A stretch of DNA of 64,000 bases from Photobacterium phosphoreum (lineage in GTDB: Bacteria; Pseudomonadota; Gammaproteobacteria; Enterobacterales; Vibrionaceae): NCBI RefSeq assembly GCF_002954725.1, contig NZ_MSCQ01000002.1, positions 1,201,358-1,265,357 of the forward strand. The letters run 5' to 3'. Below are positions 36,833-44,917 of this stretch, piece by piece. The translations under genes were made by a program, and so were the position numbers. The notes under the pieces were generated by a model. The model was not told the DNA's origin. It saw only the letters and a list, made by a program, of their open reading frames with translations, and did no database searches. Numbering within the stretch: position 1 is the first letter of the stretch; each line of letters opens with the position of its first letter.

Positions 36833-38401
36833 TTAGTGGTTGATATTTATACTATCAATATAATACCAATTATCATGCGTTATACCATCAATGCCCAATT
36901 TGATTTTTGCCGTAGTCGTTGATGGCTCAACCAGTGCGACATCAAGCTTATAATTACCCGGCTCAATATTATGTGGTAAATTAAATGTGTTTATTTGCTC
37001 ATGTTTTGGCGCGTCACTGTCACGATTATCAGCCGGTAACCAAGCGCGAATATCATTATTGGTAGAGAAATAAGTAATGACATGATTATCGTCGTTACGT
37101 AAACGCCATACGACAGGATAATTATTATAACTAGGTGCCACTCCTGTATTTTTCCACGTTGAGGCGATAGTTATGGGTGATGACGGTGTAAATCGACTGC
37201 TGATCTCAACTGACGATATTTCGAAACGATAGCCCAATTTTTTAATAAAATCATCCATAAGATCTTTATATATTATAGGAACATTACCTGACTTTAGATT
37301 AAATAATGAGGCATGTGAATCGAGGGCAAAGTCAAATGTCTTTTTAACTTTATCCTGCGTGTAAATTTTTTCATTTTGTGCCCAGGAATCGAGATCCTGG
37401 CAAACTTCAAAATCAACGGGTGCTTGTTTCCAACGATTAAGAAAATGGGGATCTGCATGCTTATTCGTATTATGGCCATTGCCTTGTATGTGTTCAATGG
37501 TATTGGGATAGCCTTGATCCATATGATTCCAATCGGGTTGCCAGTCTCCGATACAATCAGCACGCCAGCCAATATTGCGCTTGGTTGCATAGCTTGTAAT
37601 ATCATCATCAGTAGATGCCAAATCAATAGATAACTGCTTGTTAGGAAAAGCATTCTGCATTAATTTGACATAGGGGATTAAATCTTTCGTATCATACCCA
37701 TGATGACCTAGCGTTGGTTGTTGATAGCCCATTTGTGATGCGAGGTTCCATTCTCCCCAAGTGCCTACTAAACCGATATCTAAACGTAATATATTATTAT
37801 TATTGTTATAACGATCTCCCATTGCTTTAATAAACCGTTGTAAGTTCTTTTTTAAAATCGGGTTTTTATAATCGACCACAAAGTGATTATTATCAGCGCA
37901 ACTTGCCCCTGCTGTATTTTCATCAACTTGTTTTTTGACCCAACAGGGTATACCCAATATTTTTTTACCTTCATTAGAGGACGGGTTGTAATAAACCTCA
38001 TCTTTTCCTGCCATTGTCATAAATCGGATAACGGTTTTTTTACCTAATGCAGCGGCTTGATTAATTGTTTCATCAATGAGCTGGAAATTATATTGTCCTT
38101 TTTTAGGCTCTAATTCTTCCCAATACCATCGAAAGTACACTACGGATGTTTCTGGATGGCTTGGCTTGTTCCACCATGGATCACCATTAATATTAAATGA
38201 TTGGTGATCAGTAATACCAATATCAGGATTGATTAATATATTGTCGATGATTGTTGGTGTACTTGTTTGGGTCGTCTCTTGTGCAATAGCCATATTAGTT
38301 AATGGCAGAGTAGTAAAAGTCAGTAAGCAAAGCTTCGCTAACAGAGTGATTGATTGGGAAGGCATATTGAAAGCAATCGATTTTTTAGTGTTTGGTCGCA
38401 T
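36833..38401 (-). CDS. Secreted DUF4832-type protein, paralog 4
   Basis: A 522-residue paralog most like paralog 3 (shared GITDHQ, LRLDIGLVGTWGEWNL and QPTLGHHGYD). The N terminus has a long basic start and a signal segment LLAKLCLLTFTTLPLTNMAIAQ. Motifs GIPCWVKKQ, GWRADCIGDW, APVDFEVC, HASLFNLKSG and TGVAPSYNNYPVVWRLR are all present, with four cysteines kept. The start at 38401 is chosen; ATG 38365 would shorten the signal's basic part. It is transcribed alone, opposite to the propeller gene. Confidence 0.78.
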   Translation of the reverse strand: MRPNTKKSIAFNMPSQSITLLAKLCLLTFTTLPLTNMAIAQETTQTSTPTIIDNILINPDIGITDHQSFNINGDPWWNKPSHPETSVVYFRWYWEELEPKKGQYNFQLIDETINQAAALGKKTVIRFMTMAGKDEVYYNPSSNEGKKILGIPCWVKKQVDENTAGASCADNNHFVVDYKNPILKKNLQRFIKAMGDRYNNNNNILRLDIGLVGTWGEWNLASQMGYQQPTLGHHGYDTKDLIPYVKLMQNAFPNKQLSIDLASTDDDITSYATKRNIGWRADCIGDWQPDWNHMDQGYPNTIEHIQGNGHNTNKHADPHFLNRWKQAPVDFEVCQDLDSWAQNEKIYTQDKVKKTFDFALDSHASLFNLKSGNVPIIYKDLMDDFIKKLGYRFEISSVEISSRFTPSSPITIASTWKNTGVAPSYNNYPVVWRLRNDDNHVITYFSTNNDIRAWLPADNRDSDAPKHEQINTFNLPHNIEPGNYKLDVALVEPSTTTAKIKLGIDGITHDNWYYIDSININH

Positions 38402-38466
38402 AGTTATTCACTCGGGGAATATTAAGTAATTATATATAGTTAATATGTATTGTTATGGTGTGAACT

Positions 38467-38604
38467 ATGCCAAAAAAAGAACAAATGAGAAGAGATATTA
38501 TCGGAATCGGAATCACACTTTTCAATAATGGTTATTGTGTTTGTGGGGTAGATGTTTATGTAATGTTGGTTATTGTTATTAAATCGGCTTTTTTTATGGT
38601 GTGA
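38467..38604 (+). pseudogene. Decayed N-terminal fragment of a TetR/AcrR regulator
   Basis: A 45-codon ORF matches, without gaps, the first half of a TetR DNA-binding domain: RRDIIGIGITLFNNGY corresponds to the first helices, CGVDVYV to the second, and VIVIKSAFF sits where the recognition helix AGVSKGSFY should be, with the key Gly and Tyr residues changed. A stop follows, and I find no continuation of the ligand-binding domain in other frames. It is best read as a remnant of a lost regulator. Translation of a short peptide cannot be excluded. Confidence 0.5.
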
Positions 38605-38656
38605 TTATTGGTTTTTTATATGATTTATGAGGGACAAGTGAAAAAGGTAATGCAAT

Positions 38657-38693
38657 ATATCGCTTCTAAATCAGAAAGAATAAGAAGCGATAT
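38657..38693 (-). terminator. Terminator-like hairpin of creA
   Basis: ATATCGCTTCT and AGAAGCGATAT are a perfect 11-bp inverted repeat with a 15-base loop, 8 nt past the minus-strand creA stop. Confidence 0.7.
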
Positions 38694-38700
38694 GTGGATA

Positions 38701-39186
38701 TTATTGAATATTGGCTGTAGGAGTATGAGCAACGTAAGCTTTAGTACCCCATAATGGTACGGTTGATAAACTGTGCTTATAACTACCGGTAGTGGTTTTG
38801 GTTGAATATGATAAATACATCAATGTTTCTGATTGTGGATCATAAATACGACGTATCTTCATTGTCTTAAAGAAAATACTTTTCGATTTTTTAAATACCA
38901 CTTCACCTGATTTTGATTTATCAATTTTCGCTATCATATCAGGGGTTATTTCGCCTGTTTGACGGCATGAAATTGAGGAGTCAGATGGATCCGCTAAACT
39001 TAAATCGGCTTCAATACTTGCAATATGACAAGTAACACCTGGTACAACAGGATCGACTAATGTATTTAGTTTAATGTCTTTAGTGGTAAACATACCTAAA
39101 GAAACGTCGCCAACTTCATTATCTGAACAGCCACTCAGTGTTAATGCGATAGCAATAGTACTGGCAACGAATAGGTTTTTTTTCAT
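38701..39186 (-). CDS. creA: CreA family lipoprotein
   Basis: A 161-residue CreA protein. The conserved core VGDVSLGMFTTKDIKLNTLV, PGVTCHIASIEADLSLADPS and SCRQTG match E. coli CreA, a periplasmic protein of unknown function. Unlike a plain secretory signal, the N terminus ends in LSGC, a good lipobox (Cys at about residue 20), so this version is predicted to be lipidated. Its C-terminal ~25 residues are less conserved. It is monocistronic with a hairpin after the stop. Confidence 0.9.
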   Translation of the reverse strand: MKKNLFVASTIAIALTLSGCSDNEVGDVSLGMFTTKDIKLNTLVDPVVPGVTCHIASIEADLSLADPSDSSISCRQTGEITPDMIAKIDKSKSGEVVFKKSKSIFFKTMKIRRIYDPQSETLMYLSYSTKTTTGSYKHSLSTVPLWGTKAYVAHTPTANIQ

Positions 39187-39566
39187 ACAAACTCCCTGTT
39201 AAATGAACGATATCACTTAATATTATTATTGGTTATTGTTACGCTAAGTTATACGCGAAACTGAGATCGTTTTCATCATACTCTTTGATTTGTGATACTT
39301 ATCAACAATGAGGTATGGTTAAGATAACTTATTTCAAAAAAAATATCTTATCTATCATAAAGAATTAATATCATTATAACACTTTGATATCTATAGTTTT
39401 TAATGTTTAATTTTAGGTCTTCAATTCTTGCTTTATAGTGATGTAGCGTAACTTTTATTAAAAATGCGCTTTTCAAGAGCAACAATTACACATAGGATGA
39501 ATGTAGCAGCAATGTTACTATAATAATTGTCAACGGATAATTATTACTGATTATGAGGAGGATATG
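39187..39566. other. Intergenic region between divergent genes
   Basis: About 380 bp, AT-rich. It must hold promoters for creA and the plus-strand hypothetical gene. Apart from a strong GAGGAGG ribosome site just before 39567, I see no recognisable element. Confidence 0.5.
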
Positions 39567-39902
39567 ATGTCAAATATTCTTGCGTTTCCAGTAAAAGAAC
39601 AGCTTCGAGATCGTACGCCGTTAGAATTAATTGTTGAGCAAGAATTGTTAGATTTAGGTGCAGATAGCTACATGATTGATGTTGTTATTGAACGAATGGA
39701 AAAATTTTTAGTGCTTGCTTCATTTGAATTTGATTTGAAGATGAAAGTGTCTAAGAACTGTTTAGATGAAATGAATCAGACTGTATTTCCTGTGATTTCT
39801 GATATGCAGGCATCAATACGAGAAAATATGAATGAAATGCTAACCGAGCGCGTGTTGCATGAAATCCGATTATACAATTTAGAAAGGCATGCCGTTAAAT
39901 AA
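39567..39902 (+). CDS. Hypothetical cytoplasmic helical protein
   Basis: A 111-residue soluble protein (MSNILAFPVKEQ start) with a very strong ribosome site (GAGGAGG). The centre has LIVEQELLDLGADSYMIDVVIERME and a helical C-terminal half (MQASIRENMNEMLTERVLHEIR) that could form a coiled coil. ATG 39567 and the adjacent ATG 39564 are equivalent choices. I do not recognise a named family. The strong ribosome site implies good expression. A terminator lies 60 nt downstream. Confidence 0.65.
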   Translation: MSNILAFPVKEQLRDRTPLELIVEQELLDLGADSYMIDVVIERMEKFLVLASFEFDLKMKVSKNCLDEMNQTVFPVISDMQASIRENMNEMLTERVLHEIRLYNLERHAVK

Positions 39903-39960
39903 TATATGCCCACATTTTATGATTTCACTATATATGAAAGACATTGTATCTATAAATAAT

Positions 39961-39996
39961 GCCGCTGCTTGATGTTTATCATGACAGCGGCTTTTT
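39961..39996. terminator. Bidirectional terminator
   Basis: GCCGCTG and CAGCGGC form a GC-rich stem with a 17-base loop that can pair further, followed by TTTTT, between convergent genes. Confidence 0.8.
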
Positions 39997-39997
39997 A

Positions 39998-41038
39998 TTA
40001 GTGTTTATTTCCTAATTGCCACAGCTTTTCTGCTCGGCTACCTATCCACCAAAAACTTAAAGCTAATATCGCAAAAAAGAGCGCTTTATGCAGTGTTCCC
40101 CAAAAAAACTCAAAATAACGGCTATATAAACACAATAATAAAAAGATGATCCCAAAAGCTCTTATTAGTGGGTTATTATATTTAATCCCGTAGAGAATAG
40201 CGCCTAAGGTCAGGAATATCATTGCAACACTCCAACCCCATAGCTCAATTTGTTTGATATGTGACCAAGCACTTAAACTGTCATAATTACCAAAAATAGT
40301 TAGCATCCATAAGGCGCTAAAGAAATACAGTAACCCGATAAATAGCGTTGCTTCTTGGAGATATAACAGTCGGGGATTATGTTTTACAAGGGCACTGAGC
40401 CCAATAATTAGTGCGCCAATCACTGTCAACCGTAATGGAATATTCATCCCCCAGAAGAGATAGTGATTTGGGGCGAGATAAGAGGTTTCTGTTAATACCC
40501 AGAGCCCCACACCGAATAAAGCAAATAGCCACACTAAGACAGAGCGTAGTTGGACACCAATAATGAGATAGGTGATAGTAGGAATAAGAATAAAAAGACT
40601 TTCACGCCAATTTTGTGCCATCGCAGTATGACTTAAAAAACCACTGGCAACGGCAGTTATGAGTACGCCAAAGAAAAACATCGCTTCATTACTGACTGTT
40701 TTTTCTGGGTAACGTTGTCGACGTTTGACACCAAGAAAAAAGAATCCTCCAGCAATGAGGGTGCTGATAATCGTTAATACACTTGCAGGGGTATTAATCA
40801 GGCGTGACATCAGTGCCATTAAATAATCATCAGCGACTAATAAGATCACTGATAAAATGAAACAAGCAATAGCGACCCAGAATGAATAGACCGCCAGCAG
40901 CTTCCAATCAAAACTGATAATGCGGTAACTCTGGCGCAATTGCTGCGCTTGTTGAGTATCAATTAGCTGTTGCTGTTGCCATTGAGCAATTGTCTCGTTA
41001 AGCAGTTGCCCCTGACGTTTATTAACTTTCATATCCAT
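39998..41038 (-). CDS. DUF2157 membrane protein
   Basis: A 346-residue protein with a soluble N terminus (RQGQLLNETIAQWQQQQLIDT, typical of DUF2157) and about ten hydrophobic segments from residue 50 onward. DUF2157 proteins are integral inner-membrane proteins of unknown function. The ATG at 41038 follows GGAA and is preferred over an upstream start at 41056. It ends at a terminator shared with the convergent hypothetical gene, and the following Cys-rich gene is divided from it by about 140 bp. Confidence 0.8.
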   Translation of the reverse strand: MDMKVNKRQGQLLNETIAQWQQQQLIDTQQAQQLRQSYRIISFDWKLLAVYSFWVAIACFILSVILLVADDYLMALMSRLINTPASVLTIISTLIAGGFFFLGVKRRQRYPEKTVSNEAMFFFGVLITAVASGFLSHTAMAQNWRESLFILIPTITYLIIGVQLRSVLVWLFALFGVGLWVLTETSYLAPNHYLFWGMNIPLRLTVIGALIIGLSALVKHNPRLLYLQEATLFIGLLYFFSALWMLTIFGNYDSLSAWSHIKQIELWGWSVAMIFLTLGAILYGIKYNNPLIRAFGIIFLLLCLYSRYFEFFWGTLHKALFFAILALSFWWIGSRAEKLWQLGNKH

Positions 41039-41178
41039 GTGAGTTCCAGATAACACCGAGCATCTATGTGCGTTGTATTATCTTAATTGTATAGTCAAAT
41101 AATAGAACTGATGATTGTAACGGATTGGTATGATATTGGTAGCGTAAAGGTTGGCTTTGAGTAATGCTGCTGGATATA

Positions 41179-41484
41179 TTATATTGTTGGCATTAGTGAT
41201 AAACATTGTCGGCACAGGCAAACCTTCGGTGAATCTGACGATGTTTGGCGTGGTTCAATATCAAAACACCAGCATGTTGATTTTCCCGCACTAATATCAC
41301 ATTGTGCTGGCTGTTGGCATTGTGGGCATTGGTGAGTGGCTTTAATCGCTTTAATATCTGCCATTATCGCCAGTTGTTGGTGTTCTTGATAAGCTATCCA
41401 GTGGCTGATCTCTGTCATTGTGCGTAAGCAGCCACTGCACATTCCTGCGTTATTTTTACATTTAGCAATACATGGTGATTTCAC
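41179..41484 (-). CDS. DUF1289 plus cysteine-rich CWC fusion
   Basis: A 101-residue cytoplasmic protein with two Cys-rich parts. The first ~35 residues fit DUF1289 (SPCIAKCKNNAGMCSGCLRT), and residues about 52-90 fit the cysteine-rich CWC domain (CPQCQQPAQCDISAGKSTCW followed by CFD), ending in VCLCRQCL. With about 13 cysteines in 101 residues it must bind metal, probably zinc or an Fe-S cluster. The two domains usually occur as separate small proteins, so the fusion is worth note. Function unknown. Confidence 0.75.
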   Translation of the reverse strand: MKSPCIAKCKNNAGMCSGCLRTMTEISHWIAYQEHQQLAIMADIKAIKATHQCPQCQQPAQCDISAGKSTCWCFDIEPRQTSSDSPKVCLCRQCLSLMPTI

Positions 41485-41613
41485 TATTCATACCTATTAA
41501 CGAGTCCAGTAAGTGGATTAACATGCTAACGACTAATAGGGACAAATACTACTCTTGCTATCGCTTCAACGCGCAGGAGGGCTAATTTATTGTGGTTAGA
41601 TATGTTCAGATGC

Positions 41614-42153
41614 TTATGAAGCAACTTGTTTGATTACCTCATAAATAGCAATATCATCTTGTGATAGATGGTGACTAGGTATGGTTAACGTTGTGACGTT
41701 TTTCATGCCAATTTTAAGCATGACATTTTCAGGACCTGATACTGTTTTTAAATGGCGACCGTAAAGGTGTTGTAAATTAAGCTTATTAAAGCCAAATTCT
41801 TTAATACGCTCAACGGCTTCAGTACAATAACCGTTACCCCAAAATGGTACGCCAATCCAATAGCCCAGTTGCGCGCTGTTCTGATTAATATTTTCTAATC
41901 CAGCACAGCCTACCAGTTGGTGATTACTTTTTAGTGTAATGGCAAAGATAGCTGATTGGTGACTATACCATCCCGCTAAGTGTTTACCGATCCATTTTCC
42001 CGCCATACCATCAGAATAAGGGTGTGGAACACTAATGGTACCGTTTGCGATATCAACATTTCCTGCAAGTTGTTGTATTTTGGTTGCGTCAGATAATTCT
42101 AACGGACGAAGAATTAAGCGTTCTGTTGTTAACAGCGGTTGAATTGTATTCAT
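41614..42153 (-). CDS. GNAT family acetyltransferase (RimJ/RimL type)
   Basis: A 179-residue GNAT N-acetyltransferase. The N terminus LLTTERLILRPLELSDATKI is typical of the RimJ/RimL branch, followed by GCAGLENINQNSAQLGYWIG, the acetyl-CoA part WGNGYCTEAVERIKEFGFN and LQHLYGRHLKTVSGPENVMLK. These enzymes acetylate N-terminal amines, antibiotics or polyamines; the substrate cannot be read here. It is monocistronic. Confidence 0.88.
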   Translation of the reverse strand: MNTIQPLLTTERLILRPLELSDATKIQQLAGNVDIANGTISVPHPYSDGMAGKWIGKHLAGWYSHQSAIFAITLKSNHQLVGCAGLENINQNSAQLGYWIGVPFWGNGYCTEAVERIKEFGFNKLNLQHLYGRHLKTVSGPENVMLKIGMKNVTTLTIPSHHLSQDDIAIYEVIKQVAS

Positions 42154-42300
42154 AAAATGTACTCAAAACATAGCTAGATGTGACTATTAATCAATAAATT
42201 CAAATTTATTTATAGTGCCATGATCAATTATTGAGCGAGTAATACTGTAAAATAGTAAAATCTGTGGAGTAACGCTTGATTATTAACGTGGTATGGATCA

Positions 42301-42771
42301 TTAGGAATGTGGATAGACTACTTTATTGAGGGGATCGGCGTTAGTTTCGCTAAAATGAATTAATTTAACTAATGCGAGTTTAATAAAGCGATAAATATGT
42401 TGTTTGATCAGCCACCCTGTCCCTATAAATTTAGGCGTAAAGGTCATGTGGTAGAGGATCTTGGTTTGATTTGCATTAATGCTAATAAATTTTATCCAAC
42501 TACCGTGCTCTGCAACGGGTGCACCAGTTATAATTTTATAATGAAGATGTTCATTTTCTTTAAAATCAATAATTTGTTCTTGATAAACGAAAAAACCATT
42601 ATTCACTTCACGTATAGCGCCGATCCCATTATTATGGGGTTTTCCGGGACGTAATAAAATGTAATGCGCATTAAAAAATCGGTGTAGTTGTTCATGATCT
42701 GAAAGTAATGCAAATAATACCTTTTTAGGCGCATTAGCGATAAGCTCAATAGTGATACTGTGTACCGTCAT
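42301..42771 (-). CDS. SRPBCC (START-like) family protein
   Basis: A 156-residue protein with a helix-grip fold pattern: VHSITIELIANAPKKVLFAL at the N terminus, the central strands (NNGIGAIREVNNGFFVYQEQ, HLHYKIITGAP) and a long C-terminal helix (WLIKQHIYRFIKLALVKLIH). SRPBCC proteins bind hydrophobic ligands such as lipids or polyketides; no specific role is visible. It should be cytoplasmic. Upstream lies the 900-bp gap described below. Confidence 0.8.
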   Translation of the reverse strand: MTVHSITIELIANAPKKVLFALLSDHEQLHRFFNAHYILLRPGKPHNNGIGAIREVNNGFFVYQEQIIDFKENEHLHYKIITGAPVAEHGSWIKFISINANQTKILYHMTFTPKFIGTGWLIKQHIYRFIKLALVKLIHFSETNADPLNKVVYPHS

Positions 42772-43250
42772 AGTTCTTTCCTGAATCTAAAACTTTTTCT
42801 CATTGTTAAGCATAGATGTTAGAACAGTATTTGTGTTCTTATCATGAGTAAAAAAATATTATCGGCGTATTTTTAGTATGAGCGTCAAAATGGCGGCATA
42901 ATTAATAAAAAAACACAAGCAAGGGATAAAATAAAAGCTAAAAAATTTTACTTATTTAGCAATATGTTAGCTCTTTTTTTATCCAATAAATAACCAAATT
43001 AAGACATATTGCACAAAAAAAAGACCATCAATGGTTGTCAAACAGCAAAAACATATTTATATTAACTAGGTTGATATAGATCGTTAGGTGAAATTAATTG
43101 TAAAAAACAGAAAGTAGTAGATTATATTCTTTCCTAAATTATCCTCCACGAAACCTTATCACCATCATATTTATCCACGACGGAACTTATTTATAGTCAT
43201 TGTTGTCATAAATATATATAAAAGAAGTTGTTCATCGTAATTCAATTAAT
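42772..43250. other. AT-rich intergenic region
   Basis: About 480 bp between the SRPBCC gene and the Pho-box-like repeat. No ORF, RNA gene or clear repeat is visible apart from a TGTCAT half-site near 43205, so it may be a regulatory desert or contain an unannotated RNA. Confidence 0.4.
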
Positions 43251-43268
43251 ATGTCATTGTAATGTCAT
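43251..43268 (+). promoter_or_regulatory. Pho-box-like direct repeat
   Basis: ATGTCAT (43251-43257) and ATGTCAT (43262-43268) are exact direct repeats separated by the AT-containing tetramer TGTA, giving the 11-bp period of PhoB boxes (CTGTCAT-N4-CTGTCAT). A poor -10 candidate (TAACTA) lies about 11 bp downstream. The box faces the 22-codon ORF. Confidence 0.5.
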
Positions 43269-43367
43269 ATAAGATTGGTTAACTAGAACACGAATAGTCG
43301 AGTAAGAACGGTATTAATATATAGTGATATCAACCTTGCTCATTGGGAAATAAATGAGAGGTTTATA

Positions 43368-43436
43368 ATGAAAACACGCAGTCGCAGACAGTGGTTTTAC
43401 CATAAAAATCAAACAACTAAAGCAGTTAAAGCTTAA
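43368..43436 (+). CDS. Possible 22-residue basic peptide
   Basis: A 22-codon ORF, with a good ribosome site GAGAGG spaced 8 nt from ATG, encodes a basic peptide beginning MKTRSRRQWFYHKNQ. It lies 100 bp downstream of the Pho-box-like repeat. Immediately after its stop, CATTTCTTT and AAAGAAATG form a 9-bp hairpin. This could be a leader peptide or a small phosphate-starvation protein; no downstream plus-strand gene exists before 44407. Confidence 0.35.
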   Translation: MKTRSRRQWFYHKNQTTKAVKA

Positions 43437-43544
43437 GTTTAAGAAAACATTTCTTTGTGGGTGATAAAGAAATGAATACATTTAATTATCCTCTAATTAA
43501 GTGTTTGTTGAAAATTGTTTATAACAAAGCTCAACCGCAAAGTG

Positions 43545-43580
43545 GCCAGGAATCTATATTCACGTTGTAAAATTTCTGGC
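43545..43580. other. Hairpin in the gap downstream of the 22-codon ORF
   Basis: GCCAGGAAT and ATTTCTGGC pair over 9 bp with one G-U, with an 18-base loop. There is no T tract next to it, so the role is unclear. Confidence 0.35.
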
Positions 43581-43696
43581 TAACTTATACTCCTTGTTAT
43601 GTAATACTTTAAATTTTTAATGCCTATAAAAAGCAATCGTTTGCTTTGGTGTTGATTTGTTTCTTATTAATAATAATTATTATGCACTATTTCTAA

Positions 43697-44239
43697 TTAT
43701 CTATATAAATTACCACCAAGAATAAGATCGCTAGGTAAGGTAGTAAGCGACATATTACCAATATAAATATTACCGTCGACAACCAGTTTATTAGGTAAGG
43801 CTCGAAGTTGGCTATTTTGAAGTAACAAATTCCCTTTAACATATAAGTTATCGGGTAATTTTTTGAGTTGAGTATGAGCAACACTGAGATCACCGTGCAC
43901 TTGCAGTCCAAAGTTAAGCTCTTTAATTTTAGAGTATGCAAGGTTGATATAGCCATCGACTTTGAGTGCTAAAGGTAAATATTCAATATGACTATAGGCT
44001 AAATTAAGATTTCCTTTAACCGTTAGGCTTAGCGGTAACAAACGAATACGACTATTTTCAAGATTAAGATCACCACTGACTACGAGGGGATCGGGTAATC
44101 GAATATCGCCACTGTCTGTTAATGAAATATTACCGTAGCTATCTTGATAATTAAGTAAATGAGTCGGAGTTAATGCCAAAGCTGGTTGGACGATAGTGAA
44201 TAAGCTGATCACGCATAATAGTCGTTTTAAAATAGACAT
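43697..44239 (-). CDS. Secreted protein built of seven 20-residue leucine-rich-like repeats
   Basis: A 180-residue protein with a signal peptide (MSILKRLLCVISLFTIVQPA, cleavage near ALA). After a short linker, seven units of 20 residues follow the pattern LPxxLxVxGxLxLxxSxIxx, for example LPLSLTVKGNLNLAYSHIEY and LPDNLYVKGNLLLQNSQLRA. The last unit is cut short at the C terminus. The periodicity suggests a right-handed or LRR-like solenoid, exported to the periplasm or surface. The start at 44239 begins the signal; an ATG six codons earlier is possible. No known partner is next to it. Confidence 0.72.
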   Translation of the reverse strand: MSILKRLLCVISLFTIVQPALALTPTHLLNYQDSYGNISLTDSGDIRLPDPLVVSGDLNLENSRIRLLPLSLTVKGNLNLAYSHIEYLPLALKVDGYINLAYSKIKELNFGLQVHGDLSVAHTQLKKLPDNLYVKGNLLLQNSQLRALPNKLVVDGNIYIGNMSLTTLPSDLILGGNLYR

Positions 44240-44406
44240 ATTGATAGACACCGCCACTTTTCATAATGAGTAAGTGCTTATATCGGACGATATTGGACTT
44301 TCTTTAGGTTTTAATGAGCATTTAATGGCGGTGATCGTTGTTGTTTTTGTTTGTGTTTCTATTCAATGTATAATCAGCGCCCATTTAGCTAATAGGTTAA
44401 TCGTTA

Positions 44407-44889
44407 ATGAACAAACAAGCGTTACTTGAGCGTATTCAGGCACAGTTAGAACAGACGTTACAAATAGCGACTGAGGCTGCGATGCGTGCTTATAATACCG
44501 CAACTGACGATGAAAATGTGGCTGAAAATAAATATGATACTTTTGCATTAGAAGCTTCTTATCTTGCTCATGGTCAAGCATTGCGAGTGACTGAATGCAA
44601 AGCTGATATTAGTGCGTATCAACAGTTATTGGCCACAATGCCCACCCAACAAGATACGGTTGTTGTTGGTCATTTAGTCTGTTTAGAAGATCATGATGGT
44701 AACGTCAAACGTGTATTTTTAGGTCCTGCAGCCGGTGGATTAAAGTTTATTATTGATGGGCAAGATGTGATTATTGTGACGCCAACATCGCCTTTTGGTG
44801 AAGCATTACTTGGCCGTGAAATCGATGAAGAAGTCGATATTCATATTGGTGGTAATGTCATATGGTTTGATGTGATCAGTATTGCATAG
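44407..44889 (+). CDS. GreA/GreB family transcription elongation factor
   Basis: A 160-residue Gre-family protein. The N-terminal coiled coil includes ATDDENVAENKYDTFALEAS with acidic residues at the tip, where GreA and GreB carry the acidic pair that reaches the RNA polymerase active site. The C-terminal FKBP-like domain follows (VVVGHLVCLEDHDGNVKRVF, and SPFGEALLGREIDEE). It is an additional Gre paralog, probably not the main greA or greB, and may act in backtracking or compete for the secondary channel. It stands alone. Confidence 0.82.
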   Translation: MNKQALLERIQAQLEQTLQIATEAAMRAYNTATDDENVAENKYDTFALEASYLAHGQALRVTECKADISAYQQLLATMPTQQDTVVVGHLVCLEDHDGNVKRVFLGPAAGGLKFIIDGQDVIIVTPTSPFGEALLGREIDEEVDIHIGGNVIWFDVISIA

Positions 44890-44917
44890 TGTAATAAACA
44901 CACGATGTAGTAAGGGG

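Noticed and set aside
43693..43956. Alternative reading frame opposite the repeat protein
   Set aside because: It overlaps the clearly coding, signal-peptide-bearing repeat protein in another frame, with biased composition only.
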